64,000 bases of DNA. It comes from Flavobacterium amniphilum (GTDB taxonomy: Bacteria > Bacteroidota > Bacteroidia > Flavobacteriales > Flavobacteriaceae). The first letter of the stretch is position 1. Each line of letters begins with the position of its first letter. The position numbers were made by a program, and so were the translations under genes. Under the pieces are notes generated by a model. The model did no database searches. It had not been told where the DNA came from and worked only from the letters and a program-made list of their open reading frames with translations. Positions 1 to 9,712 of this stretch are shown here, in pieces. The stretch is from NCBI RefSeq assembly GCF_023634845.1, contig NZ_JAMLJL010000004.1:217139-281138 (forward strand). The letters are read 5' to 3'.

Positions 1-17
1 GTTGCAAATGTATATAT

Positions 18-25
18 TATTTTTG
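18..25 (+). promoter_or_regulatory. Possible promoter -7 box before the Omp85 gene
   Basis: TATTTTTG matches the Bacteroidota -7 consensus TAnnTTTG. No TTG lies at the usual 17-23 bp upstream, because the window starts only a few bases before. The leader to the TTG start at 121 would be about 90 nt. Confidence 0.3.
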
Positions 26-120
26 TAAAAACAAACTGTAATTTATTAATTTTCAGCACAGTTCTTTTTCAAGTACTGTTTCTGGTTTTTTTACGTTATT
101 TTTATCCAAAAATATCTTCA

Positions 121-1788
121 TTGCAGCACAGAATTCTATTTTTATTCCTCCTTTTCAGCCTCCAAAATGGTTTTGGACAACAATTTTATTTCAAAATAAT
201 TTCAGAAAACCAAAAGGAAAACAAAATCATTGACAGCGTCGGTTATACAAAAAAACACACCGCTGTTAAATCCATATTAGAGGAAGAAAAAAAATTCAAA
301 CAAAAAATTAATACCATTGGTTTTTTTGAAGCCACTTATGAAAATCTCAAAAAAACCAATGATTCAACTTTTCAGCTTTCAGTAAAACTGGGCAATCAAA
401 TTCAATTCACCAATATCTACATCAGCAATCGGATCAAAAGAGAAAATCCTTCAATATTTCCTTCTGAAAAAGATACTGTCATAGTTAAAACATCGGAAGT
501 AGAAAACTACCTCAACCAACTTTTGGCCCGTTTTGAAAAAAGCGGTTATCCGTTGGCAAAACTAAGACTAAAAAACTTACAACAGAAAGGACAAAATCTA
601 TTTGCTGAACTTGAAATTACTAATGAAAAGAAACGCAAATTGGATCAAATCATCATTAACGGCTACGAAAAATTCCCCAAAAGCCATTCCAAAAATTTAA
701 TCCGCTTGTATCGTAATAAAATTTTCAATCAGGAGAATTTAAAGCAACTTCACACGGATATTTCAAAATTCCGATTTGTTAAACAGACACGTTTCCCTGA
801 AATTTTATTCACCAAAGATTCAACTAAAGTTTATGTCTATTTAGAAAAAAATAAAGCCAATTCCTTTGACGGCTTCATCGGTTTCACCAATAACGAACAG
901 AAAAAAATTGTCTTTAACGGCTATCTGGATCTACAATTACAAAACCTTATAAACGGAGGAGAAAAAATAAACATCTTCTGGAAAAGCGACGGAAATAATC
1001 AGAGAACATTCAACGCATCAACCGAATTACCCTATATTTTCCAATCCCCACTTGGAATAAAAGCCCAACTCAATATTTTTAAACAGGATTCCACTTTTCA
1101 AAACACACAAACTAATTTAGATCTAGGTTACTATTTCAATTATAACACCCGGGCTTATTTAGGTTATCAGGAAACCGAATCCAGCGACATTCAAAATACA
1201 AACAGTTCCACTCTGAGCGATTTCAGCAATCAGTTTTTTACGGCACAATTCGAATACTTCAACTATGATCCGGATTCGTTTTTATTTCCGGATAAATCAT
1301 CAGTAAAAATCAAAATCGGTACCGGAAAAAGAGATGCTGTTGAATATAATAACAAACAGGTTTTAGCCAGGTTTGATGTCTTTCATAATTTTTACTTAAA
1401 TCCTAAAAACATTTTTTTTGTAAAATCACAGAATACATACCTCAAAAGCGATCATTATCTCACCAATGAATTATTCAGACTTGGCGGAATCAATTCAATC
1501 AGAGGCTTCAACGAAAACAGTTTACAAGGCAATTTCTTTTCATCAATCCTGACCGAATACCGCTACTTACCCACCCCGAATTTATACCTTCATTCCATAA
1601 TCGATTACGGATACATCCAAGACAAATCAACAAATCAAAACAAAAGTCTCCTTGGACTTGGATTCGGATTTGGATTACTCAGCAAAAACGGCTTATTCAA
1701 TCTGGTTTACGCCAATGGAAGCTACAAAAACCAACCGGTAAAACTTTCCAACTCTATCGTTCAGATAAGTTTCAAAGCCAATTTCTAA
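121..1788 (+). CDS. Omp85-superfamily outer membrane protein (BamA/TamA-like)
   Basis: Predicted outer-membrane barrel of the Omp85 superfamily, whose members insert or export proteins at the outer membrane. A signal peptide (hydrophobic FLFLLFSL core) covers about residues 1-20. Residues 25-240 are mixed alpha/beta, as expected for POTRA repeats. The rest is rich in amphipathic strands and carries the family signature GGINSIRGF with R461-G-F463. The chain ends in Phe, as usual for barrel proteins. At 555 residues it is much shorter than BamA, so a TamA-like accessory role is more likely than the essential BAM pore. The start is a TTG chosen because the signal peptide begins there; no in-frame ATG or stop lies between it and the window edge, so a start outside the window cannot be excluded. 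The specific substrate is unknown. Confidence 0.75.
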   Translation: MQHRILFLFLLFSLQNGFGQQFYFKIISENQKENKIIDSVGYTKKHTAVKSILEEEKKFKQKINTIGFFEATYENLKKTNDSTFQLSVKLGNQIQFTNIYISNRIKRENPSIFPSEKDTVIVKTSEVENYLNQLLARFEKSGYPLAKLRLKNLQQKGQNLFAELEITNEKKRKLDQIIINGYEKFPKSHSKNLIRLYRNKIFNQENLKQLHTDISKFRFVKQTRFPEILFTKDSTKVYVYLEKNKANSFDGFIGFTNNEQKKIVFNGYLDLQLQNLINGGEKINIFWKSDGNNQRTFNASTELPYIFQSPLGIKAQLNIFKQDSTFQNTQTNLDLGYYFNYNTRAYLGYQETESSDIQNTNSSTLSDFSNQFFTAQFEYFNYDPDSFLFPDKSSVKIKIGTGKRDAVEYNNKQVLARFDVFHNFYLNPKNIFFVKSQNTYLKSDHYLTNELFRLGGINSIRGFNENSLQGNFFSSILTEYRYLPTPNLYLHSIIDYGYIQDKSTNQNKSLLGLGFGFGLLSKNGLFNLVYANGSYKNQPVKLSNSIVQISFKANF

Positions 1789-1935
1789 CCCAACACTATT
1801 TCCATCCTTATATTGATAGACTAAAAACTGCAGTTTGTAGCCAAAGTACTACCTTTCATATAACTCTACAGTAATATTGTTTGAAATTAATTTCCAGAAT
1901 TAACCCTTCTAAATAATTATAAATTCAAACAAGTC

Positions 1936-4900
1936 ATGAAATCGAAATTCAAATGGATGATTGCGCTCTTTGTCGCGCTCTTTGTGCAAATGGCATTTGC
2001 ACAGGAAAAGACAATTTCAGGTGTTGTATCTGACAACGCCGGCCCTTTACCCGGAGTAAATGTTGTCGTAAAAGGAACTACAAAAGGAGTTCAGACAAAT
2101 TTTGACGGAAGTTATACAATCAAAGCACAGGAAAGTGAAGTTTTAGTTTTCTCATTTATGGGTATGGTTGACATATCCAGAACAATTGGAGCTTCAAACA
2201 CCATCAATGTTGTTATGCGTGAAGACGCCAAAGTCTTAAACGAAGTTGTTGTTACTGCTTTGGGTGTTGGCCGTGAAAAAAAATCATTAGGCTATGGTAC
2301 ACAAAAAATAGACGGTAGCGAAGTTTCTAAAGGCCCTACAAGTAATTTCATCAATGGTTTATCTGGTAAAGTTGCCGGACTTCAGATCAAAAACAACAAT
2401 AACATGGGCGGATCTACCAATGTTGTGATTAGGGGCTTTAAGTCAATCAGCTCGAATAACCAGGCTTTATTCGTTATTGACGGTGTTCCGGTAGACAACT
2501 CAAACACCAACACAAATTTACAGCAAACTGGTACAATTGGATATGATTACGGTAATGCAGCTGCAGATATCAATCCGAATGATATTGAAAGCATCAACGT
2601 ATTAAAAGGTGCTGCCGCAACTGCTTTGTACGGATCAAGAGCCGCTAACGGAGCAATCATGATTACCACTAAAAAAGGAAAAAACAGCCAAAAGGGAATT
2701 GGTATTACTTTAGATTCAGGCGTTAGCATCGGTAAAGTTGACAAATCAACGTTTGCCAGCTATCAAACCAAATACGGACAAGGGTATGCTCCTTCATTCA
2801 GAACTGCCTTTGACGTTGATGGAGACGGAGTCAATGATTTAGTTGTAAGAACTAATCATGATGCTTCATATGGACCTGCTTACGATTCAAATTTAATGGT
2901 ATACGGATGGGATTCATTCATTCCTGAATCACCATACTACAAAACTGCACGCCCTTGGGAAATTGCAAAAAACGGTGCTATTACTTTTTTCAAATCTCCG
3001 GTAGCTACAACAAACACATTGTCGCTTAACGGTGCAAATGAAAAAGGAAGCTTTGCTCTGTCATACACAAATATGATTTCAACTGGTCTTTTACCAAACA
3101 GCAAACAGGATAAAAACTCATTTATCGGAAATGCAAGCTTGAAATTAAACGACAAGATCACTGCAAATTTCATGGGTAATTATATCTACACCAAAACATT
3201 GGGAAGAAACGGAACCGGTTACTTAGGAAACATTGTTTCAAATTTCAGACAATGGTGGGCTACAAATGCAGACATTAAGGAATTAGAAGACATTTATACA
3301 AAACATAAACAAAATTATACATGGAACGCTAACAACCCTAATAACACATCACCAGCTTATTGGAACAACCCATACTTTGACCGTTTTGAAAATTATCAGA
3401 ATGACAGCAGAAACCGTTTCATTGGAAACACTTCATTAAGTTACAAATTCAATGATTGGTTAGATGCCATGGGAAGAATATCGGTAGATACATATGGGCA
3501 AATCCAGGAAGAAAGAAGAGCGTATGGTTCATATGCCGGCGATCCGTTTGGTATTTCACAAACAAATGACCCTGCAGGTTACCAAAGATTCAACAGAAAT
3601 TACACTGAGTTCAACTATGACTTAATGTTAAATTTCAACAAAAACCTGACTCCTGACCTTAACCTTAAAGGTATTGCCGGTATAAGCTTAAGAAGACAAC
3701 ACATTAGTTCAATTTTAGCTTCTACATCAGGCGGGCTTATTGTTCCGGGAATCTATTCACTTTCAAATTCATTGAACCCGGTTGAAAAACCAGTTGAATT
3801 TGAAGCAAAACAAGGTGTAAATGGCTACTATGTAAGTGCCTCTTTAGGATACAAAGACACTTATTATGTTGATGCAACTATGAGGAGAGATGTTGCTTCT
3901 ACCCTTCCGGTAAACAACAATGAATATTATTATCCATCAGTTTCATCAAGTATTTTATTTTCAAATCTTGTTAAACAAGACTGGTTGGATTTAGGTAAAT
4001 TGAGACTTGGTTATGCAGAAGTAGGTAACGATGCCCGCTTTGCAATCCTAAAAGACACCTATGTAAGTGTAACACCGTTCACTTCTCCTTTATTTTCGGT
4101 ACCAAACGTCAAAAACAACCCGAATTTAAAGCCTGAAAGAACAAAAAGCTGGGAAGCCGGTTTAGAAATGCAATTCTTTAAAAAGAGATTCGGATTTGAT
4201 TTATCAGCATATAAAACCAACACAATCAACCAAATCGTTAACATCCCTGTATCAGAATCAACAGGTGTAACGCAAGTTTTCAAAAACGTTGGTAAAATTG
4301 AAAACAAAGGATTGGAAGCTATTGTTAACATCACACCGGTTGTTAATGACAATTTCAAATGGGATGTAGCTGTAAACTGGTCAATGAACCGTAACAAAGT
4401 ATTGGAATTAGACGAAGGAATTGAAAACTATCAATTAGGACAGTTTCAAGGTGGTATTTCAATTAATGCGTCAATTGGAAAACCTTACGGTACAATCCAG
4501 GGAACTGATTATGTGTATTTAAACGGACAAAGAGTTGTTGATGCAACAACAGGAAAATATTTGATTTCACCTACAAACGATAACGTAATCGGTAATTTCA
4601 CTCCGGATTGGAATGGTGGTATCAACAATAAATTTTCTTACGGGAACTTATCATTCAGTTTCTTAGTTGACATGCAAAAAGGCGGTGATGTATTCTCTTT
4701 GGACAGATGGTACGGAGAAGGAACTGGATTGTACGGAAATACTGTTTTCACAAACGACTTAGGAAATCCGGTTCGTAATTCTTTAGCTGACGGTGGAGGT
4801 GTAATTCTTCCGGGAGTTTTCGCAGATGGTACACCGAATGATATCAGAATTGACACCAGCACAGGAACAGACGGCTATTTCGGATATTTAGGTTCAGCAA

Positions 4901-5160
4901 ATTCCGATTATGTTTATGATGCATCTTACATCAAATTAAGAGAGGTAACTTTAGGATATTCTTTACCTAAAAAATTCTTAGGTGATAAAATTCAGGATGT
5001 GTACTTTGGAGTAACAGGTTCTAACTTATGGATTATACACAAAAACCTTCCTGACGCAGATCCGGAATCAGGTTTAAGCTCAGGAAACCTACAAGGATTC
5101 CAGTCAGGTGTATTACCAACGACCCGCAATATTGCTTTCAATTTAAAAGTTAAATTCTAA
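1936..5160 (+). CDS. SusC/RagA-family TonB-dependent outer membrane receptor
   Basis: TonB-dependent nutrient importer of the SusC/RagA type, 1074 residues. The signal peptide ends at AFA-Q (about residue 22). A carboxypeptidase-regulatory-like domain follows (residues 25-105, with GPLPGVNVVVKGTTKGVQ and FDGSYTI), then a plug domain (about 110-245, with the typical ALFVIDGVPVDN and LKGAAATALYGSRAANGAI segments). The barrel runs to the C-terminal aromatic LKVKF. It lies 11 bp before a SusD-type gene, with which it should form a lidded receptor. No polysaccharide lyase, glycosidase, sulfatase, hybrid sensor or anti-sigma gene lies next to it, so the substrate cannot be inferred. The N-terminal domain is strikingly similar to an inserted module in the 15816-22322 protein. 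Confidence 0.95.
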   Translation: MKSKFKWMIALFVALFVQMAFAQEKTISGVVSDNAGPLPGVNVVVKGTTKGVQTNFDGSYTIKAQESEVLVFSFMGMVDISRTIGASNTINVVMREDAKVLNEVVVTALGVGREKKSLGYGTQKIDGSEVSKGPTSNFINGLSGKVAGLQIKNNNNMGGSTNVVIRGFKSISSNNQALFVIDGVPVDNSNTNTNLQQTGTIGYDYGNAAADINPNDIESINVLKGAAATALYGSRAANGAIMITTKKGKNSQKGIGITLDSGVSIGKVDKSTFASYQTKYGQGYAPSFRTAFDVDGDGVNDLVVRTNHDASYGPAYDSNLMVYGWDSFIPESPYYKTARPWEIAKNGAITFFKSPVATTNTLSLNGANEKGSFALSYTNMISTGLLPNSKQDKNSFIGNASLKLNDKITANFMGNYIYTKTLGRNGTGYLGNIVSNFRQWWATNADIKELEDIYTKHKQNYTWNANNPNNTSPAYWNNPYFDRFENYQNDSRNRFIGNTSLSYKFNDWLDAMGRISVDTYGQIQEERRAYGSYAGDPFGISQTNDPAGYQRFNRNYTEFNYDLMLNFNKNLTPDLNLKGIAGISLRRQHISSILASTSGGLIVPGIYSLSNSLNPVEKPVEFEAKQGVNGYYVSASLGYKDTYYVDATMRRDVASTLPVNNNEYYYPSVSSSILFSNLVKQDWLDLGKLRLGYAEVGNDARFAILKDTYVSVTPFTSPLFSVPNVKNNPNLKPERTKSWEAGLEMQFFKKRFGFDLSAYKTNTINQIVNIPVSESTGVTQVFKNVGKIENKGLEAIVNITPVVNDNFKWDVAVNWSMNRNKVLELDEGIENYQLGQFQGGISINASIGKPYGTIQGTDYVYLNGQRVVDATTGKYLISPTNDNVIGNFTPDWNGGINNKFSYGNLSFSFLVDMQKGGDVFSLDRWYGEGTGLYGNTVFTNDLGNPVRNSLADGGGVILPGVFADGTPNDIRIDTSTGTDGYFGYLGSANSDYVYDASYIKLREVTLGYSLPKKFLGDKIQDVYFGVTGSNLWIIHKNLPDADPESGLSSGNLQGFQSGVLPTTRNIAFNLKVKF

Positions 5161-5171
5161 AAATTACAGAA

Positions 5172-6653
5172 ATGAAAAAGATATATTTATTCATGGGTCT
5201 GGCACTGGCATTTGCTTCTTGTAACGACGATGCCCTTACCAACTTAAATAATGACCCAAAAAACCTGACTACAGTTCCGGCCGGTACTTTATTAGGGAAC
5301 GCAGAGAAAAACCTTTTTGACCAAATGACCAGTACAAATGTAAATGCAAATGTTTTCAGGTTATTTGCCCAACACTGGACTGAAACCACATACCTTGACG
5401 AATCAAGATATGACGTTTTACAGCGTAACGTTCCTGACAACCACTGGAGAACTCTTTACAGAGATATCCTAAGAGATTTAAAGGAAGCTTATGACATTAC
5501 GAACAAGGAGCAACCTTCTTCTCCAAGTGCACAAAAAGTAAAAGACAATAAACTAGCTTTGATTGAAGTGTTAAATGTGTATGCATACAGTATTTTAGTG
5601 GATACTTATGGAGACATTCCTTACTCAGAATCTCTTGATCCGCTTAACCATCCGTCACCTAAATATGACGATGCTAAAACAGTTTACACGAATTTATTTG
5701 CAAGATTAGAAGACGCTTTGTCAAAATTGGATGAAAATTACGACAGCTTTGGCGAATATGATTTCATTTATGATGGAGATATCGCACATTGGAAAAAATT
5801 CGGAAATTCATTAAAACTGCGCATGGCAATCACAATTGCTGATGAACCAACACTTTCGGCCGTAGCTAAAACGAAAGCAGAAGAAGCAGTAAGCAATGGT
5901 ATTTTCCAATCAACAGCTGACAGTGCTGTATTACATTATCTGTCAAGTGAGCCAAATTCCAATCCGCTATATTCAGATTTAGTGACAAGTGGCAGATATG
6001 ATTTCGTTGCAGCATCTCCTTTGGTTGACAAAATGAACACACTCAACGATCCAAGACGTGGATTATATTTTACAGATGTGAGCGGAGTTTATGTGGGATG
6101 TCCTTATGCTGCCGGTGGTGATTTTGAAAATTATTCTTCTGCAGGAGATCCACAGACAAACGGACCACACACACGTTTGCTTGAGCCAACACTGGAAGGC
6201 ATCTTACTTGATTACACAGAAGTACAATTCCTTTTAGCCGAAGCTGTCGAAAGAGGATTTTTAGTAGGCGGAACAGCAGAATCGCATTACAATACTGCAA
6301 TTACTTCATCAATTATGTATTGGGGAGCTACTAATGCACAGGCTTTAGCTTATTTGACACAACCATCTGTAGCCTACACAACTGCTGCAGGAACATGGAG
6401 ACAAAAAATTGGCGAACAGGCCTGGTTGGGATACTACAACAGAGGTTTTGAAGCCTGGACAACATACAGACGATTGGATTATCCTAATTTAATAGCTCCT
6501 GCTAACGCAGTTTCAGCTGCCGAAGGAATTGTACCGAAACGATATACATATCCTGTTTTGGAACAAACACTGAACGGAGCTAATCATGATGCAGCTTCCA
6601 ATGCTATTGGAGGTGACAAACTAAAAACCAAATTATTTTGGGATAAATTCTAG
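5172..6653 (+). CDS. SusD/RagB-like surface lipoprotein
   Basis: Substrate-binding lipoprotein partner of the SusC receptor just upstream. The signal peptide ends in the lipobox FASC (Cys17), followed by Asn-Asp-Asp; acidic residues after the lipid-anchored Cys are a known surface-export signal in Bacteroidota. The 493-residue chain is helical, with the early LNNDPKNLTTVPAGTLL segment and the VDTYGDIPYSESLDP motif typical of the SusD-like group that binds as a lid over SusC. The C-terminus shows the YTYPVLEQTLN and TKLFWDKF pattern common in this subfamily. The gene is co-transcribed with susC and followed by a strong terminator. Confidence 0.93.
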   Translation: MKKIYLFMGLALAFASCNDDALTNLNNDPKNLTTVPAGTLLGNAEKNLFDQMTSTNVNANVFRLFAQHWTETTYLDESRYDVLQRNVPDNHWRTLYRDILRDLKEAYDITNKEQPSSPSAQKVKDNKLALIEVLNVYAYSILVDTYGDIPYSESLDPLNHPSPKYDDAKTVYTNLFARLEDALSKLDENYDSFGEYDFIYDGDIAHWKKFGNSLKLRMAITIADEPTLSAVAKTKAEEAVSNGIFQSTADSAVLHYLSSEPNSNPLYSDLVTSGRYDFVAASPLVDKMNTLNDPRRGLYFTDVSGVYVGCPYAAGGDFENYSSAGDPQTNGPHTRLLEPTLEGILLDYTEVQFLLAEAVERGFLVGGTAESHYNTAITSSIMYWGATNAQALAYLTQPSVAYTTAAGTWRQKIGEQAWLGYYNRGFEAWTTYRRLDYPNLIAPANAVSAAEGIVPKRYTYPVLEQTLNGANHDAASNAIGGDKLKTKLFWDKF

Positions 6654-6678
6654 TCTATTTGAGTTGGTTATGTATGAA

Positions 6679-6712
6679 AAACCACTAAGCATTAAAGCTT
6701 GGTGGTTTTTTT
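6679..6712 (+). terminator. Rho-independent terminator of the SusC/SusD operon
   Basis: Twelve-bp stem AAACCACTAAGC / GCTTGGTGGTTT with one G-U pair, a 6-nt loop and a run of seven T. It lies 25 bp after the susD stop and directly before the rlmB promoter. Confidence 0.85.
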
Positions 6713-6713
6713 A

Positions 6714-6721
6714 TATCTTTG
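6714..6721 (+). promoter_or_regulatory. rlmB promoter -7 box (leaderless arrangement)
   Basis: TATCTTTG matches TAnnTTTG exactly and ends four bases before the ATG at 6726. Transcription would then begin at or next to the start codon, so the mRNA is probably leaderless. Confidence 0.6.
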
Positions 6722-6725
6722 CGCC

Positions 6726-7460
6726 ATGGAAAAAGAACACCAAATTTTCGGAATAAGAGCAATCATTGAAGCGATCAATGCCAAGAAAGAAATTGACAAA
6801 GTTTTTATTCAAAAAGAAGCTCAGGGAGACTTGATGCAGGAATTAATGAAAACCATGAAGAAAAACAACATCAATTTTTCTTATGTTCCTGTTGAAAAAT
6901 TAAACAAACTTACCCACAATAATCATCAGGGAGCAGTAGCAACCATTGCTCCTATTTCGTTTCATTCACTTGAAAACTTAGTGGAATCACTTTTGGAAAA
7001 AGAAAAGAAACCGTTATTGTTGATTTTGGACCAGTTATCAGACGCACGTAATTTTGGTGCTATTATCCGTACAGCCGAATGCACAGGAGTTGACGGAATC
7101 ATCATCCAGAAACAAGGATCAGCACCAGTAAACGGTGATACAGTAAAAACTTCAGCGGGAGCAGTGTTTAATGTTCCGATCTGCAAAGTAGACCATATCA
7201 AAGATGCTGTTTTTTATCTGCAAGGTTCAGGAATCAAAACGGTTGCTGCCACTGAAAAAACAGACAATAATATTTACGACATCAACTTTAATGAACCGGT
7301 GGCTATCATCATGGGAAGCGAAGACCGTGGTGTAAACCCTTCTGTTTTAAAAATTGTGGATGAAAAAGCTAAACTTCCAATGTTTGGAACAATCGAATCT
7401 TTAAATGTTTCGGTTGCCTGTGGAGCCTTTTTATACGAAACATTACGCCAAAGAATGTAA
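6726..7460 (+). CDS. rlmB: 23S rRNA (guanosine-2'-O)-methyltransferase, RlmB/TrmH family
   Basis: SPOUT-class RNA 2'-O-methyltransferase of the RlmB group, 244 residues. Residues 1-75 form the RNA substrate-binding domain (HQIFGIRAIIEAI start, HQGAVATI end). The knotted SAM-binding domain follows, with motif 1 (LDQLSDARNFGAIIRTAECTG), motif 2 (IIMGSEDRGV) and motif 3 (SLNVSVACGAFLYE) all intact. I chose the ATG at 6726 because the frame further upstream runs through the preceding terminator and -7 box. RlmB modifies a guanosine in the peptidyl-transferase region; in this phylum the exact target is inferred. The gene is convergent with the rhomboid gene, sharing a bidirectional terminator. Confidence 0.88.
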   Translation: MEKEHQIFGIRAIIEAINAKKEIDKVFIQKEAQGDLMQELMKTMKKNNINFSYVPVEKLNKLTHNNHQGAVATIAPISFHSLENLVESLLEKEKKPLLLILDQLSDARNFGAIIRTAECTGVDGIIIQKQGSAPVNGDTVKTSAGAVFNVPICKVDHIKDAVFYLQGSGIKTVAATEKTDNNIYDINFNEPVAIIMGSEDRGVNPSVLKIVDEKAKLPMFGTIESLNVSVACGAFLYETLRQRM

Positions 7461-7480
7461 TTCCAAAAAAATATGCACAA

Positions 7481-7510
7481 AAAAGACAAGCTTACTGCTT
7501 GTCTTTTTTT
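7481..7510. terminator. Bidirectional terminator between rlmB and the rhomboid gene
   Basis: Perfect 11-bp stem AAAAGACAAGC / GCTTGTCTTTT with loop TTACT and T-rich tails on both strands. The loop contains the stop codon of the minus-strand rhomboid gene, so the hairpin overlaps its last codons. Confidence 0.85.
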
Positions 7511-8253
7511 TCTTCTTTATAATGGTAAAAAATACGGAAATCAGAATTAAAGAAGCTATCCGCATCGTCTTCCGGCTCAGGTTCTTTAGGTTTTGGCGCA
7601 AAATTACCCTGTTCATCAAAATGCTTCATAAATTCATCCTCGGAAGGATCAAAATCGGGACGTTGCCAATCGTAAACTATCGGTTTTTCATAAACCTCTG
7701 AATCAATCATACGGGACAAAACAAATCCCGCCAAAAAGCCGCTTAAGTGCGCTTCCCAGGAGATATGCACTTCGGCAGAAGGAAACATATACCATATCAT
7801 TCCTCCGTACAACAAAACAATAGCAAATGATAAGGCTATCAAGCGGTAATGTTTCGTTTGAAAACCTTCAAAAAACATAAAACTGGCTAAAACATAAACC
7901 AATCCACTGGCACCAATATGATAGCTTTCCCGGCCAATCAGCCAAGTTCCAACACCTGAAAGCAATACACCCAAAAGTAAAACTTTGAAAGAATCCTTCC
8001 TGTAGAAATAACGTAAAGCCATCAGCAAAACAAAAAGCGAAACACTGTTATTCCATAAATGGTTCAAATCTCCGTGTAAAAAAACACTGAAAACAATTCC
8101 TTTCAATCCCGAAACGGTTCTTGGCAAAACCCCATAGTGTAATAAATCACCGGGGAGTAATATTTCCAATAAAAAAACACCCCACAAAGCCAATACAAAA
8201 AATAAAGGCCAGGCAATTACAGAAGTTGAAAACTTAAAATCTGATTCTCTCAT
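7492..8253 (-). CDS. Rhomboid-family intramembrane serine protease
   Basis: Membrane protease that cleaves transmembrane segments. It has 253 residues with about six hydrophobic helices. The catalytic Ser117 sits in GASG, the partner His169 in EAHLSG, and the conserved HLWNN loop at 65-69 is present, so the active dyad looks intact. The cytosolic C-terminal tail (about 195-253) is acidic and low in complexity (EPEPEDDADS), then Lys-rich. Substrates are unknown. It stands alone between two housekeeping genes, and its final codons form part of the shared terminator. Confidence 0.88.
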   Translation of the reverse strand: MRESDFKFSTSVIAWPLFFVLALWGVFLLEILLPGDLLHYGVLPRTVSGLKGIVFSVFLHGDLNHLWNNSVSLFVLLMALRYFYRKDSFKVLLLGVLLSGVGTWLIGRESYHIGASGLVYVLASFMFFEGFQTKHYRLIALSFAIVLLYGGMIWYMFPSAEVHISWEAHLSGFLAGFVLSRMIDSEVYEKPIVYDWQRPDFDPSEDEFMKHFDEQGNFAPKPKEPEPEDDADSFFNSDFRIFYHYKEEKKDKQ

Positions 8254-8356
8254 ATTGAAAGCACATCAAAAATTTATCCAAAACTAATTTAATGAACTTT
8301 TGTCATAAACGATTGATTTGTTTAATTGATTTTATGATTGGATGCTCTAAATATCC

Positions 8357-8364
8357 TAAATTTG
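8357..8364 (+). promoter_or_regulatory. Putative rarA promoter
   Basis: TAAATTTG fits the -7 consensus, with a TTG 16 bp upstream (8338-8340), slightly short of the usual spacing. Transcription would start near 8370, before both candidate start codons. Confidence 0.4.
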
Positions 8365-8412
8365 AACCTCTTTATTTCGAATAACCTAATCGTCAGAATG
8401 ACAGTTTCAAGC

Positions 8413-9702
8413 ATGGAAGCACCTTTAGCAGAACGTATCCGTCCAAAATCATTACAGGAATATATAAGCCAGTCACATTTGGTTGGTGAAAATGGTTCCC
8501 TTACACACCAAATTGGCCGTGGCATCATTCCTTCTTTGATTTTATGGGGACCTCCGGGAACTGGAAAAACTACTTTGGCACAAATTATGGCAAGTGAAAG
8601 TCAAAGACCTTTCTTTGAGCTAAGCGCGATAAACTCAGGCGTAAAAGACATACGGGAAGTTATCGACAAGGCTAAACAGAGTGGTGGATTGTTCACTGCC
8701 AAAAACCCAATTTTGTTTATTGACGAGATACACCGGTTCAGCAAATCCCAACAGGATTCGTTATTGGCTGCCGTCGAAAAAGGATGGGTAACATTGATTG
8801 GCGCTACTACCGAAAACCCAAGTTTTGAAGTTATTCCCGCTTTATTGTCAAGATGTCAGGTTTACATATTAAATGCATTTACCAAAGAAGATTTGGAAGC
8901 ATTATTACATCGTGCTTTAGCTACCGACTCTATTTTAAAAGCAAAAAACATAGAGATGAAAGAAACCGAAGCTTTGCTGCGTCTTTCGGGTGGTGACGGA
9001 AGAAAATTGTTAAATATTTTCGAATTGGTCATTAATGCATCTGATGCTTCGACAAGCTCATCAACCATTGAAATCACCAATGAAAAAGTAATGCAATTGG
9101 TCCAGAAGAATACCGTTCTATATGACAAAACAGGCGAACAACATTATGATATCGTTTCTGCTTTTATTAAATCAATTAGAGGAAGCGACCCAAATGGCGC
9201 TGTATACTGGTTAGCCCGAATGATTGAAGGCGGCGAAGATGTTAAATTCATTGCGAGACGCATGTTGATACTGGCTTCAGAGGATATCGGGAATGCGAAC
9301 CCGACGGCCCTGATTATGGCAAACAATACATTTCAGGCGGTTACAACAATAGGTTATCCGGAAAGCAGAATCATTTTAAGTCAATGTGCCGTCTATCTGG
9401 CTACATCTGCAAAAAGCAATGCAAGCTATATGGCTATCGGAAAAGCTCAGCAAATCGTAAAACAAACCGGTGATTTACCTGTTCCGTTGCATCTACGGAA
9501 TGCTCCGACAAAACTGATGAAAGAACTCGGTTATGGCGATGAATACAAATATTCTCACGATTTCCCGAATAATTTTGCTGAACAGGAGTTTCTGCCAACA
9601 GAGATTTCAGATATGAAATTCTTTGAACCGGGTGACAATTCAAGGGAAAGAGAGTTACGCCTGTTTTTGAAAAACAGATGGAAAAACAAATACGGTTATT
9701 GA
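8413..9702 (+). CDS. rarA: Replication-associated recombination protein A (RarA/MgsA AAA+ ATPase)
   Basis: AAA+ ATPase of the RarA/MgsA/WRNIP1 family, acting at stalled replication forks. The 429-residue protein begins with the family-typical APLAERIRPKSLQEYISQSHL. Walker A is GPPGTGKT (46-53) and Walker B is ILFIDEIHRF; an arginine-finger segment LLSRCQVY is present. The C-terminal half holds the helical tetramerisation domain with GSDPNGAVYWLARMIEGGEDVKFIARR, characteristic of the family. The ATG at 8413 matches the family N-terminus; an in-frame ATG at 8398 is an alternative. It is convergent with the following minus-strand gene with only 10 bp between them. Confidence 0.93.
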   Translation: MEAPLAERIRPKSLQEYISQSHLVGENGSLTHQIGRGIIPSLILWGPPGTGKTTLAQIMASESQRPFFELSAINSGVKDIREVIDKAKQSGGLFTAKNPILFIDEIHRFSKSQQDSLLAAVEKGWVTLIGATTENPSFEVIPALLSRCQVYILNAFTKEDLEALLHRALATDSILKAKNIEMKETEALLRLSGGDGRKLLNIFELVINASDASTSSSTIEITNEKVMQLVQKNTVLYDKTGEQHYDIVSAFIKSIRGSDPNGAVYWLARMIEGGEDVKFIARRMLILASEDIGNANPTALIMANNTFQAVTTIGYPESRIILSQCAVYLATSAKSNASYMAIGKAQQIVKQTGDLPVPLHLRNAPTKLMKELGYGDEYKYSHDFPNNFAEQEFLPTEISDMKFFEPGDNSRERELRLFLKNRWKNKYGY

Positions 9703-9712
9703 TCTGAAAGAA

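Noticed and set aside
6699..6725. Upstream start for rlmB
   Set aside because: The extra codons overlap the preceding terminator and the -7 box; the ATG at 6726 fits the family.
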